A DNA stretch of 64,000 bases from an uncultured Chlorobiaceae bacterium (GTDB lineage Bacteria; Bacteroidota; Chlorobiia; Chlorobiales; Chlorobiaceae), in the NCBI GenBank assembly GCA_903839405.1, contig CAIMCD010000014.1, forward strand, positions 124,001 to 188,000, given 5' to 3'. Below, in pieces: positions 49,633-58,087 of this stretch. Under the pieces are notes generated by a model, which was not told where the DNA came from, did no database searches, and worked only from the letters and a program-made list of their open reading frames with translations. The translations under genes were made by a program, and so were the position numbers. Each line of letters starts with the position of its first letter. The stretch's first letter is position 1.

Positions 49633-50196
49633 CTACAGCTCAAGAAAATTCCGGATGATTTTTTTACCCTCAGCGGTCATGATCGATTCCGGATGGAACT
49701 GGACACCGTAAAGCATCAGCTCCTCGGAATCCATGCCCATAATCACCCCATCCTCCGTCCAGGCGCGTATGGCAAGGGTTTCGGGCAGGGTTTCGCGTTC
49801 AACAATGAGCGAGTGGTAGCGGGTAGCGGTAAAGGGATTCTCCACGCCCTGGAATATTCCCCGGCTATCGTGGTAAACCTGTGAGGTCTTGCCATGCATG
49901 ATGCTCTTCGCCCGCACCACATTTCCCCCCAGAGCCGCACCAATCGACTGGTGACCCAAACAGACCCCGAGCAAGGGAATACGCCCCTTGACGGCATGAA
50001 TCAACGCCACCGAAACGCCCGCATCATCCGGCGTGCCGGGCCCCGGAGAGATCACAATTTTTTCAGGAGCCAGCGCAATAATCTCCTCAACGGAGAGCTC
50101 ATCATTGCGGTAGACCTCAACCTTTGCGCCGGACTCGCCGATATACTGCACCAGGTTGTAGGTAAAAGAGTCATAGTTATCGACAACAAAAATCAT
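49633..50196 (-). CDS. trpG: Anthranilate/aminodeoxychorismate synthase glutamine amidotransferase subunit
   Basis: This 187-residue class I glutamine amidotransferase starts [20 protein letters not shown], with [12 protein letters not shown], nucleophile Cys in [17 protein letters not shown] and the late [11 protein letters not shown]. It supplies ammonia for making anthranilate (tryptophan) or aminodeoxychorismate (folate); with no partner gene beside it, it may serve both. It is tightly downstream of the GlmU-like gene. Confidence 0.94.
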   Translation of the reverse strand: MIFVVDNYDSFTYNLVQYIGESGAKVEVYRNDELSVEEIIALAPEKIVISPGPGTPDDAGVSVALIHAVKGRIPLLGVCLGHQSIGAALGGNVVRAKSIMHGKTSQVYHDSRGIFQGVENPFTATRYHSLIVERETLPETLAIRAWTEDGVIMGMDSEELMLYGVQFHPESIMTAEGKKIIRNFLEL

Positions 50197-50219
50197 GCAA
50201 ACCCATGCTTAAGAGTTAT

Positions 50220-51467
50220 TCAAATAAAGGCTGAAGCCTCCTTGCTTCCGGCAAAAAACCGGAACATCGACTCATAGGCGCTACTCATCACAACCTGGCG
50301 GCGCTCCATAACCTTCCGGGCGGTTTCAACCGCTTTTTCAATATCATAAGGAACAAAACCGTCGCAGCCGCCCCATGAAAAAGAGGGCACCTCTTTGGGC
50401 GGAAAGCCGTCACCAAAAATATTGGCTCCGGTGCCAACAACCGTTCCAGTATTGAACATGGAGTTAATGGAGCACTTGCTGTGCTCGCCCATCAAGAGTC
50501 CGAGAAACTGCAGGCCGGTCATCTGCTCCCGGCCGTTAAACTTCAGCGTTATGCGGCTGTAGTTGTTTTTAAGATCACTCGTATTGGTACCCGCGCCGAG
50601 GTTACACCAGGAGGAGATGTAGGAGTGGCCGAGAAAGCCGTCGTGCTGCTTGTTGACAAAAGGCTCAATCAGCGAGTCCTCAACTTCACCGCCAACTCGT
50701 GACAGCGTCCCGACAGCGACATTGCTGTATATTTTAGCGCCGATTTTCACCTTTGAACAGGGAGCGAGGAAGACATTCTGCATCAATACCGCCTGCGGCT
50801 CCACCACCGCACCGGCTCCGACGGCAATAAACCCCTCCGTGGCATCAAGCACTGCGCCAGCCCGGATAACCGCGCCGGGAGCTACATAGATATTCGAGCG
50901 ATTGACAAGGATTGCAGAGGAATGAACCTCTCCCTCAATGCGGCCAAGCTCCAGCGTTTCAGCGTCACAGAGCAGCTCCTCGGTATGAAAGGCGATCACA
51001 TCCCAGATATTGCGGATAACCCTGAAGCCCGTTACCGGTTCCGTAACCAGCTTGCTCGCAAGGAGATCGGTATCAATGAGGTCCGCCATCAAACCGCCAT
51101 CAGTCGCAAGCAGAGCAGCGGGTAGTCGAGCAAAGAGCAGATCGCCATCCTGCATATAGGCTTTGCCGGATTCGAGACTTCCCTCAACAATCAGTTGTGC
51201 CACCGCCTCATTGCAAACCAGCCGGCCATTAACCAGCAGCACCTCGCTCTCTCGGAGAGAGTTCACCACAGCATCAGGATGCGCTTCAGCATAAGAGGGC
51301 GCGAGATAGCGGCGAAGATGGTAGGTAAGGGTAACACGTTCCCCCAAAAAGCGTTCAAGCTTTTCCTGAAGGGTACGAAAACCGGTTGAGAGTCCGTAAA
51401 CCGGTTTAAGATTGACCAGCGGTTTCAGCTCCTGAACCCGCTGGTCTTCAAAAACAAGAATCTGCAT
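50220..51467 (-). CDS. GlmU-like sugar-nucleotidyltransferase/acetyltransferase (alternative GlmU family)
   Basis: This 415-residue protein has an N-terminal region with RTLQEKLERFLGERVTLTYHLR (reminiscent of a reduced nucleotidyltransferase domain) and a long left-handed beta-helix (about residues 185-370) of hexapeptide repeats, including VAPGAVIRAGAVLDATEGF and ISSWCNLGAGTNTSDLKNNY. It matches the alternative GlmU of Bacteroidota and Chlorobiota, expected to make UDP-GlcNAc for peptidoglycan and lipopolysaccharide. The start codon ATG 51467 overlaps the remnant described at 51448-51726. Confidence 0.8.
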   Translation of the reverse strand: MQILVFEDQRVQELKPLVNLKPVYGLSTGFRTLQEKLERFLGERVTLTYHLRRYLAPSYAEAHPDAVVNSLRESEVLLVNGRLVCNEAVAQLIVEGSLESGKAYMQDGDLLFARLPAALLATDGGLMADLIDTDLLASKLVTEPVTGFRVIRNIWDVIAFHTEELLCDAETLELGRIEGEVHSSAILVNRSNIYVAPGAVIRAGAVLDATEGFIAVGAGAVVEPQAVLMQNVFLAPCSKVKIGAKIYSNVAVGTLSRVGGEVEDSLIEPFVNKQHDGFLGHSYISSWCNLGAGTNTSDLKNNYSRITLKFNGREQMTGLQFLGLLMGEHSKCSINSMFNTGTVVGTGANIFGDGFPPKEVPSFSWGGCDGFVPYDIEKAVETARKVMERRQVVMSSAYESMFRFFAGSKEASAFI

Positions 51468-51729
51468 AAGAGTATCTATAGTTCAACTGCCCTCCGGCGG
51501 CCCGACACGCGGCGCAACCAGAGAATGTACCACCCTCGACCTTTCCATTCAAAACCGAAAAGGCAAAAACCGGCCTGTCAAGCTCCACCACGGAGTCCGC
51601 AAGAGTGATTTTAATATGCAATTTTAGCGGCGTATAACCTATAAGCAAGCAACCCGGCGCGGGTATGCACCCCATCAGCAGGGTTGCTTTCCGGGCAGAC
51701 GGGTAAATTTGAAACAGCGGCAGCAATAA
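51448..51729 (-). pseudogene. Decayed fragment of a diacylglycerol-kinase-like gene
   Basis: A stretch of this minus-strand frame (LLIGYTPLKLHIKITLADSV, then VELDRPVFAFSVLNGKVEGG) is almost the same as part of the intact lipid kinase encoded at 53473-54402. At DNA level 51531-51647 matches 53775-53891 with roughly 100 of 117 bases identical by eye. Before and after that block the frame has no kinase similarity, and it lacks the catalytic GGDGT region, so it cannot be functional. It borders the putative gene cassette on one side and the GlmU-like gene on the other. It is a fragment left from a duplication or recombination. Confidence 0.65.
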
Positions 51730-51789
51730 CGTATAGCTTGAGCCACGGCCGACGAAGGAGATCGTCGGTTCTCGAAAGGCTTGTTAGGC
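51730..51789 (-). repeat. attC-like recombination site
   Basis: Reading the minus strand: GCCTAAC (51789-51783), AAGCC, a 7-base-pair stem CCGACGA/TCGTCGG around a six-base loop, then GGCTCAAGC and TATACG at the end. If the 3' GTT is completed with the cassette's own TTGGGC, R'' GCCTAAC and R' GTTGGGC pair with one wobble. The AAGCC and GGCT parts give inner arms. It starts seven bases after the HNH stop, as in real cassettes. Confidence 0.5.
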
Positions 51790-51795
51790 ATGCTA

Positions 51796-52548
51796 TTACA
51801 AACTCTCATTACCGACAGTAACAATGCCTTTATCGGTCTCGCGTTTTACTGACAAGTGCAGTACCCACCAATTGGACGAAGCGCTAATACCGCCCTCTAT
51901 CCTTTGTTTTTCCTTAGCTGCAAAAACCATAAAACCACGGCCGTTCAATTGCCTTATTTCGTCGTCTAAAGACTTAGCCGCCCGGATACGTTCAATCGGT
52001 TCAAGCCCATATCCAAGATCCGACCAATCTGAAAGGTTTTGAATGAAGCCTCCCACCAAGTCTGTCTCTTCGTCGTCTAGGTCATCGCTGTAATCGGGGT
52101 ACGATCCGTGGCAGCCAATGGCCAGATTCAGCAATTCCTTACCAGATTGAATTACTGGCAGCTGGGTTGGTATTTCGCTCCTCATACGTCTTATCTTAAC
52201 AGCAGGAATTTCGGGTTCTTCTTTGAGCTTGTGCTCCACCCACTTTTCATGATTAGCTTTCATGCTACGAAGTAAGTCCACTGTGTAGGTTTCGGCCTGA
52301 TCGTCAACGAGTTTGTGATGAACACGGCATAGCAACATTAAATTTGCTATTTCATCAATTTCGAATGATGGGAAGCTAGGATCGTGTCTCGGACCACCCT
52401 TAGCATTGGAGATAATATGGCACTCATCACCCACGACCGATTCTGAATCAAGCGAAGTAGGGTCAACTACAAGCGGATGCCTGCACATCGCGCAGCGGTT
52501 CCCAGACCTACCCCAAAGTATTTTTCGATTTTTATCTGATATTGCCAC
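51796..52548 (-). CDS. HNH endonuclease family protein
   Basis: This protein of about 250 residues starts at GTG 52548, preceded by AAGGAAGT at good spacing. The HNH nuclease motif spans about residues 19-85: CAMC (Cys19 and Cys22), DECHIISNAKGG, an Asn in EIANLMLL, and LLCRVHHKLVDD. The C-terminal 150 residues are not recognised; they contain acidic stretches (DDLDDEETD). The open frame runs upstream to 52875 but that part is antisense to the DJ-1 gene. The gene is flanked by cassette-like signals. HNH genes of unknown role, some probably antiphage, are common in integron cassettes; the exact job here is unknown. Confidence 0.8.
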   Translation of the reverse strand: MAISDKNRKILWGRSGNRCAMCRHPLVVDPTSLDSESVVGDECHIISNAKGGPRHDPSFPSFEIDEIANLMLLCRVHHKLVDDQAETYTVDLLRSMKANHEKWVEHKLKEEPEIPAVKIRRMRSEIPTQLPVIQSGKELLNLAIGCHGSYPDYSDDLDDEETDLVGGFIQNLSDWSDLGYGLEPIERIRAAKSLDDEIRQLNGRGFMVFAAKEKQRIEGGISASSNWWVLHLSVKRETDKGIVTVGNESL

Positions 52549-52636
52549 TTGGCACTTCCTTAAGAATGCCCAACATTGTTCAGACCAATCTGCCGGATTC
52601 CGCAAAAAGCAGACAGCACCTTTCCACCAATTTGCA

Positions 52637-53221
52637 CTATAGTTCAATCTTTGTGCCCAGCACTTGCAGGAACTTGGCAAGCCAGTCAGGATGAGCTGGC
52701 CAGGCTGGGGCGGTGACCAATTTGCCGTCCACATGGGCCTGGTCCACCGCAATAGCAACATACTTGCCACCTGCGCGAGTAACATCTGGCCCCACAGCCG
52801 GATAGGCCGAGCAGGCTTTACCCTCAAGAACTCCGGCGGCGGCCAGCACCTGAGCGCCATGGCAGATAGAGGCAATGGGCTTCTCGGCTTTTGAAAAATG
52901 CTGCACGATCTGGAGGACGGTCTGGTTCAGGCGGATGTATTCCGGTGCGCGTCCACCGGGAATAACCAGCGCGTCGTACTCTTCGGCATTGATATCGGCG
53001 AAAGTGGCATTCAGCGTAAAGTTATGGCCGGGTTTTTCGCTGTAGGTTTGGTCTCCCTCAAAATCGTGGACGGCGGTGCGCACCTGCTCGCCGGCTTTCT
53101 TGTCGGGACAGACGGCGTGGACGGTGTGCCCCACCATCAAAAGCGCCTGAAAAGGCACCATGACCTCGTAATCTTCCACGTAGTCGCCAACAAGCATCAA
53201 GATTTTCTTTGCACTCATCAT
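52637..53221 (-). CDS. DJ-1/PfpI family protein
   Basis: This 194-residue protein of the DJ-1/PfpI superfamily has the nucleophile elbow SICHGAQVL (Cys120, His121) and the acidic partner Glu16 in YVEDYEV. It is the size of single-domain PfpI or YhbO-like proteins, which have been linked to peptidase, glyoxalase/deglycase or stress roles. No closer activity can be assigned. Start Met1 or Met2 is uncertain. It lies just upstream of the putative cassette. Confidence 0.88.
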   Translation of the reverse strand: MMSAKKILMLVGDYVEDYEVMVPFQALLMVGHTVHAVCPDKKAGEQVRTAVHDFEGDQTYSEKPGHNFTLNATFADINAEEYDALVIPGGRAPEYIRLNQTVLQIVQHFSKAEKPIASICHGAQVLAAAGVLEGKACSAYPAVGPDVTRAGGKYVAIAVDQAHVDGKLVTAPAWPAHPDWLAKFLQVLGTKIEL

Positions 53222-53472
53222 GCACTCCTTTCTGTTGGTGTGTGTTTATGAACGATGTGTTTTCTGTTTTTCAGCAGATGCCGTTAATAGAAGAAGTTAC
53301 GCATTAAAACAAAAATTAATACACTCGTCAGGCAATATTTCAGCGATTGCGGGGTAGCGCATCAGCTTCATCGCCGCACTACTCTTGCCCAGCAATGCAA
53401 AGATCAAGCTTAAAGCGGTATATGGTGGTGAAATTCCTGGCTTTGTTTCATGCTTGAAATCGGGCGATTTCT

Positions 53473-54402
53473 CTATAGATCAGCGTCATGCCGCAGATTG
53501 CAGAGCACCGGAACTCCCTTTGGCACAACAGAAATGGCAATCTTGCCATTAATATTATCATACACCTCGCCGTCCATGTGCATAACATCCGCATTTTCAA
53601 GCGTCAGCTCCACCGCCCTCGCCTTGCAGTAAAGCACCCGCCGGTCGGTGATATGCGTGCCCTGAAGGTATTTAAGCACATACCAAAAAAAAGCATATTT
53701 CGGAATTGCCTTGAGAATACAGACATCAAGCAACCCGTCCGACAACTCCGCATGGGGCGCAATCCTGAATTTGCCACCCTCTACCTTTCCATTTAAAACC
53801 GAAAAGGCAAAAACCGGCTCATCAAGCTCCACCACAGAGTCCGCAAGAGTGATTGTAATCCGCATTTTTATCGACTGATAACCCATAAGCACGCTCAGAA
53901 GTGCGTATACGTAAGCAAGCTCCCCTTTCAGCCACTGTGTGCCTTTCACGCTTTTGGCAATCCGCCCGGTCAAGCCAACTCCAAGGGAGTTGATAAAATA
54001 GCGCTGCCGGTCGCCCCCAAACGAAACAGAGCCAAGATCAACTCGCTTGACTCCCCCGTCAAAAAGATGGTTAATGCCGGATGGTGGAAGCGAACCGGCA
54101 TAGAGGTTCCTGAAAAAATCATTGGCCGACCCGATCGGAACCATGCCAACCGTAACCCCCTTTTCTGCCACAGCATTGACCACCTCATGCAGCGTCCCGT
54201 CACCCCCGCAAGCAATCAAGGCCGAGCTTCCCTGCATTTCAGAACGGGCAATCTCTCCAGCATGACCGGCATAGTTTGTGGTAACCATAGCCGAATCTTT
54301 CCGCTCGCCAAGCAGCGACTGCAGCCACCCAGCCCGACGCACCGCACGCCCCTTGTCGGCAGCAGGATTAAAAATAAACAGATAGCGGGAAGGGTTGATC
54401 AT
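53473..54402 (-). CDS. Diacylglycerol kinase family lipid kinase
   Basis: This protein of about 309 residues starts at ATG 54402 (MINPSRYLFIFNPAADKGRA). It has the DAGK catalytic signature ALIACGGDGTLHEVVNAVA, PIGSANDFFRNL and the C-terminal MHMDGEVYD. It belongs to the soluble DgkB/YegS lipid kinase group, which phosphorylate diacylglycerol or related lipids. The frame is open to 54519 but the extension is atypical. A 117-base block of this gene is duplicated at 51531-51647. Confidence 0.88.
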   Translation of the reverse strand: MINPSRYLFIFNPAADKGRAVRRAGWLQSLLGERKDSAMVTTNYAGHAGEIARSEMQGSSALIACGGDGTLHEVVNAVAEKGVTVGMVPIGSANDFFRNLYAGSLPPSGINHLFDGGVKRVDLGSVSFGGDRQRYFINSLGVGLTGRIAKSVKGTQWLKGELAYVYALLSVLMGYQSIKMRITITLADSVVELDEPVFAFSVLNGKVEGGKFRIAPHAELSDGLLDVCILKAIPKYAFFWYVLKYLQGTHITDRRVLYCKARAVELTLENADVMHMDGEVYDNINGKIAISVVPKGVPVLCNLRHDADL

Positions 54403-54527
54403 CCTCTGAAAGTACAAAAAAGGCCCAGCGGCCTCGTGATTGAAAGTGGGATTAAGTGCAAATGGCAAGATACAGGTAAAGAGAGCAAAATCCACGGAGA
54501 GAAAATCGGGGTGGCACAACTACACTT

Positions 54528-55028
54528 TTACTCCCTGCCGGAGTGCTCAGCCAGCCAGGGGTAGTGCACGAGCATCATTTGCAGGATCTCTTCGGAGGCG
54601 AGCTGCAGATCCTCGGCGACCTGCTCAAACCCGCTGAAGGAGCCGTAATAGGGATCGGCGATCTCTTCCGAGGTACGGCCCGCAACAAACTCCATCACCC
54701 GGTGAACTCTTGGCCTCTCGGAAGAGATAAAACAACGGCCAAGCTCTTCATGGTTTTCATGATCCATGGCAAAAATCCACTCATAAGCAGAGAGATCAAG
54801 ATCATCAATACAGCGGGCACGGAGTGACGAGATATCAATGCCAGAGCGGGAAAGCGCCTCTATGGCACGCTCATCGGGCGACGAGCCCTGCTGATAGCTG
54901 ACCGTGCCGGCAGAGCTGACCGAAAAATACTCCTGAAGGTGATATTGCTCCAGAAGCGCTGTAAAAATCCCTTCAGCCATCGGTGAACGACAGATATTTT
55001 CATAACAGACAAAAAGAATTGTGATCAT
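54528..55028 (-). CDS. Low-molecular-weight protein tyrosine phosphatase
   Basis: This 166-residue protein has the active-site loop VCYENICRSP (CX5R with Cys8 and Arg14) at the N-terminus and general acid Asp125 in ADPYYGSF. LMW phosphatases in bacteria often control export of polysaccharides or stress responses; no kinase or export genes are near, so its target is unknown. It lies just upstream of the lipid kinase gene on the same strand. Confidence 0.93.
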   Translation of the reverse strand: MITILFVCYENICRSPMAEGIFTALLEQYHLQEYFSVSSAGTVSYQQGSSPDERAIEALSRSGIDISSLRARCIDDLDLSAYEWIFAMDHENHEELGRCFISSERPRVHRVMEFVAGRTSEEIADPYYGSFSGFEQVAEDLQLASEEILQMMLVHYPWLAEHSGRE

Positions 55029-55485
55029 CCCTATTTTTTTACTGAAAATTATTTACTTTATACTCCATTAACAAGCTGAGCAAAACAGAAGAAAAATCGA
55101 TTAATTACGCGTGTAACCTCTTTATACGGTCATAAGCCCGAAAACACAACAACAATCACGTCGGTATCCTGAAAAAAATTTCTCGCCGGATTCGCAAAGT
55201 GATTATAAAATTTTACGTCAAACATCAGAAAAAATAATCACTTTTTCCTCATTAAAAAACAGTCAACTCATTTCATAATAAATATAAACAGTAAGAAGGC
55301 GGGTAAGCTGAAAAAATACGCCGAACGAGTAAAATAAAATTACTCTGCGCCGTAACGCCCAAAGAAAAGTAAAGTATTCAGCCTCGAAAAAGTAAAAAAA
55401 ATTGCTTTTCTCAAAACAATTACTCATATTTGTTACAATAACACGTCAGCACATGAAGTACATTGTAACCGACTAAATCCAGCCA
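55029..55485. promoter_or_regulatory. AT-rich intergenic region with inverted repeats
   Basis: These 457 bases between divergent genes contain an inverted repeat AAAGTGATTAT (55196-55206) and ATAATCACTTT (55234-55244), as well as short direct repeats of AAAGTAAA/GTAAAATAAA type. No ORF was seen. It should carry promoters for the phosphatase on the minus strand and the LuxR-type regulator on the plus strand; the repeats may be operators or a terminator-like element. Confidence 0.4.
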
Positions 55486-56712
55486 ATGGCTGTCGTAAAA
55501 GCGCTAGGACTGAACATAATCGAAAAGCCCCACTGGAAAAGCAAGCATGAGGTAGCAGGCTTTATTTTATGGATACGATTGATTGATGGCGATATTATCC
55601 ATGCATGGGTTGAGAGTAGTGAGGATGTTGTTCTTGACTTTTTGGATAGTGGGCTGTTGCGAAGTGTTCTCAGTGAATCGGGCATCCTGGAAAAGCCGTT
55701 TCACTTGATTTGGAATCTTGAGCGTATTGTTGATGTTTCCTACAGTTATAAAAAGGAGATTACCGATTTCCTCTTTAACTGGAAACCTGCGCTGGGTATG
55801 GTTTGTTTTTATAATATTCCACCGCCCGTTCGCATTGTGACGGAATCCTTTGCTGCCATTGTACCGGAAGAGTTGCATGTTATACTGACTGAAACCTTTG
55901 AAGAGGCCATGCAGCGAGTGATGGCATTCAAGGCTGGAGAAGTTCCACTGGAAGTGGATGAAAATGAGGAAGAGCGGGAGAAGAGAGTTGTAAATGCCCG
56001 TTTTTTGGAGGCAGTTGCAAGAATATCCTGGCTTGATATGCTTGAGGGCGAAAGAACAATGCCATCCGTCGACAAGCATTATTATGCATTTTTCAAGGCC
56101 GTCGATTCAATGCGGCAAGACCTTGCAGAAAAAGAGAAGGAAAAAGAGATAGAGCTTAAACAACGTACAAATGACTTCAAATATCGAATAACCCAGATGA
56201 CCATAAAAATGAATGCACAAGCAGAACTGACCAAAAAGTCCTCTACCGATTTTGAGAAAGAGATTGCCGCTCTGAGAACCAGAATCGCAACACAGGACAT
56301 GGAGTTGACAAGAGTTTCCACGGCAATTGCAGAAAAAACCTCTTCACTGCGTAATCTTCTGGACCAGATTCACGCACTGGAGATTGATACGAGCGTAAAA
56401 AGGCAAATGACGGATTCCTGCCTGAGCCTTATAGAGACAGAGACGATTGAAAAACGTCTGAATATTGAGTTAACCGAGTCGGATTCAGTTTTTCTTTCGA
56501 AACTGCAGAAAAAACATCCGAACCTCAACCAGCGTGAACTGAGAATCAGCCTCTTGGTCAAGCTGAACTATGACACCAAGGAGATTGCCCGTTCAGTCGG
56601 CATCTCAACAAGAGGTATGGAGAGCATTCGTTACAGAATGCACAAGAAGCTCAACCTTGGAAAGCACCAGTCCATCAAGACCTACCTTTCTGATTTCGCG
56701 GTTGCTTACTAA
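55486..56712 (+). CDS. LuxR-type transcriptional regulator with coiled-coil middle
   Basis: This 408-residue protein has an N-terminal domain of unknown type (about residues 1-190, with GFILWIRLIDGDIIHAWVES), a long charged helical/coiled-coil segment (about 200-325), and a C-terminal LuxR/GerE-type HTH (about 345-400) with RELRISLLVKLNYDTKEIAR and VGISTRGMESIRYRMHKKL. It lacks a receiver domain and phosphoacceptor Asp motif. This kind of C-terminal HTH occurs in Bacteroidota/Chlorobiota regulators. It is followed by a strong terminator and then by the PEP-CTERM gene on the same strand, suggesting control of a surface protein. Confidence 0.75.
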   Translation: MAVVKALGLNIIEKPHWKSKHEVAGFILWIRLIDGDIIHAWVESSEDVVLDFLDSGLLRSVLSESGILEKPFHLIWNLERIVDVSYSYKKEITDFLFNWKPALGMVCFYNIPPPVRIVTESFAAIVPEELHVILTETFEEAMQRVMAFKAGEVPLEVDENEEEREKRVVNARFLEAVARISWLDMLEGERTMPSVDKHYYAFFKAVDSMRQDLAEKEKEKEIELKQRTNDFKYRITQMTIKMNAQAELTKKSSTDFEKEIAALRTRIATQDMELTRVSTAIAEKTSSLRNLLDQIHALEIDTSVKRQMTDSCLSLIETETIEKRLNIELTESDSVFLSKLQKKHPNLNQRELRISLLVKLNYDTKEIARSVGISTRGMESIRYRMHKKLNLGKHQSIKTYLSDFAVAY

Positions 56713-56730
56713 GCCGTAGCGCACTGGAAA

Positions 56731-56781
56731 AAACACACAAAAGCCTCTGTTTCACTCCGAAGCAGAGGCTTTTGTGTGTTT
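56731..56781 (+). terminator. Long perfect hairpin terminator after the LuxR-type gene
   Basis: A 19-base-pair perfect stem (56731-56749 with 56763-56781) has a 13-base loop and a T-rich end. It lies 18 bases after the stop codon. It separates the regulator from the PEP-CTERM gene. Confidence 0.88.
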
Positions 56782-57076
56782 CCCGCAACTCCCGCACAAG
56801 GCAGTATGACCGCAACTCTAGATTTACGCAACGACTTCGCACATAACCCAGGAATGGTCAGATAGCTGCAAACATCCGACCGGTTCAATTAACGGGATAT
56901 ACACAGATACATAACAATTAATACCTTGTATATGAAAATTTACATTGCACATATAGAATTATTCTATATATTATAAACTTTAAAAAAACGAGCAAGACGT
57001 AATAAGGCCCAACGAGTCAGTGTTGCCTTGATATCATAACAGTAAAACGTTATTTAATTTATATCGATAATAAATT
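56782..57076. promoter_or_regulatory. Upstream region of PEP-CTERM gene with palindromic operator candidate
   Basis: This AT-rich leader contains a near-perfect palindrome ATATAGAAT-T-ATTCTATAT (56951-56969) about 107 bases before ATG 57077. It is a good candidate binding site for a dimeric regulator such as the LuxR-type protein encoded next door. Between it and the start there is TTGATATCATAACAG, which could hold promoter elements. No strong Shine-Dalgarno was seen. Confidence 0.45.
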
Positions 57077-57865
57077 ATGAATAAGATTGTTAAAACATCT
57101 AGCGCGACTGGATCAATAAGTAGAGTTGCCTATTTTTTTTTAGTGGTTTTAATTTTTGTGCTGCATGGGCCTCTGCCAGCAAGCGCTGAACTCATCAATC
57201 TTCAATTTCAGGATTCTTCTGTACCAAGTTATAGCGGTGCCGCAGTTATAGGTTCATCTGGCGATACCTGGAACCAGCTTACCAGTTCTACCGGTAGCGC
57301 TGGTTCGCTTAAAAATTCTACAGGCAACATTTCGAATGTCTCTGTTTCATGGACCGGCAATGGATTCTGGAACGGCTATAGCAAGTCTAACGCAAATGGA
57401 TTTAAAGGAACAGCGTTCGATGCACTGATGAATTCATACCTTTATACTACACCAGGAAGTGGACTACAGACCATAAGTTTCAGCAACCTGCAAGCGTCGA
57501 CCAAATACACTCTTTATATGTATACGCAAGCTGATACGGATGCACTTGGCAGAGCACTTACGGTAACGGTCAATGGATTAACGCAAACAACAACTCCTAC
57601 GGATTATACCGCATCTACATTTATTAAAGGTCAGAACTATCTTGAATTCAACGCGACAACAGATAATTCAGGGGCATTATTAATTTCCTATATGAGCGCA
57701 CCGGGTACTGCCCATAAGGAAGAAGCGGATATCAACGGCATACAGTTGGCTTCAGCACCAACCCCTGAACCCAGTACTCTTGTCCTCATGGGTATCGGTG
57801 GATTGCTCGTAGCGTTCCGGTTTAGAAAGAGCGGTGCAGGTGCAGGATCAATTCTCTCGGCTTAA
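57077..57865 (+). CDS. PEP-CTERM domain surface protein
   Basis: This 262-residue exported protein has an N-terminal signal peptide (about residues 15-38, ending LPASAE), a Ser/Thr/Asn-rich beta-type body and a C-terminal sorting signal PTPEPSTLVLMGIGGLLVAF followed by RFRKS: a PEP motif, a hydrophobic helix and a basic end. Such proteins are cut and anchored by exosortase, often with extracellular polysaccharide. No exosortase gene is in this window. Its upstream region has an operator-like palindrome. Confidence 0.88.
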   Translation: MNKIVKTSSATGSISRVAYFFLVVLIFVLHGPLPASAELINLQFQDSSVPSYSGAAVIGSSGDTWNQLTSSTGSAGSLKNSTGNISNVSVSWTGNGFWNGYSKSNANGFKGTAFDALMNSYLYTTPGSGLQTISFSNLQASTKYTLYMYTQADTDALGRALTVTVNGLTQTTTPTDYTASTFIKGQNYLEFNATTDNSGALLISYMSAPGTAHKEEADINGIQLASAPTPEPSTLVLMGIGGLLVAFRFRKSGAGAGSILSA

Positions 57866-58087
57866 TCGCATTATGCCGGGCTCGGCTCACGAAAGTCGGG
57901 CAACCGCAGCACATTACTGCACCGCAGTAACCGATAAGAACCGTATTGGCGAGATTTACCGCACGCTGAAAATTCCACGGACGGGCGATTATCGGTATCT
58001 GGCGATTACGGATCAAGATGAAAGCTGGTCAATTATGACTTTCCTGAAGCTGCCGCAATTCCCGCACAAAGCGGCATCAGCGCACCC

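Larger units (their letters stand above)
51730..52573 (-). mobile_element. Putative single integron-type gene cassette (HNH gene plus attC-like site)
   Basis: The HNH gene is bounded in the way an integron cassette is. Upstream of its start, on the minus strand, is a core site GTTGGGC (52574-52568; fits GTTRRRY). Directly after its stop lies a segment beginning GCCTAAC with internal inverted repeats and ending at G (51730) before TTATTG. The predicted cassette is about 844 bases. No integrase or second cassette was seen, and the sequence left of the G/TT junction does not look like another attC, so insertion at a secondary site is the simplest reading. This rests on motif match and geometry, not on a search. 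Confidence 0.5.

Noticed and set aside
52549..52875. Extended N-terminus of the HNH protein
   Set aside because: It is antisense to the DJ-1 gene, has no domain, and crosses the cassette boundary; GTG 52548 has a good ribosome-binding site.
53222..53472. Possible coding remnant on the minus strand (frame ending near 53307)
   Set aside because: The frame of about 55 codons has no start codon and no recognised family; without a search it cannot be told from non-coding sequence.
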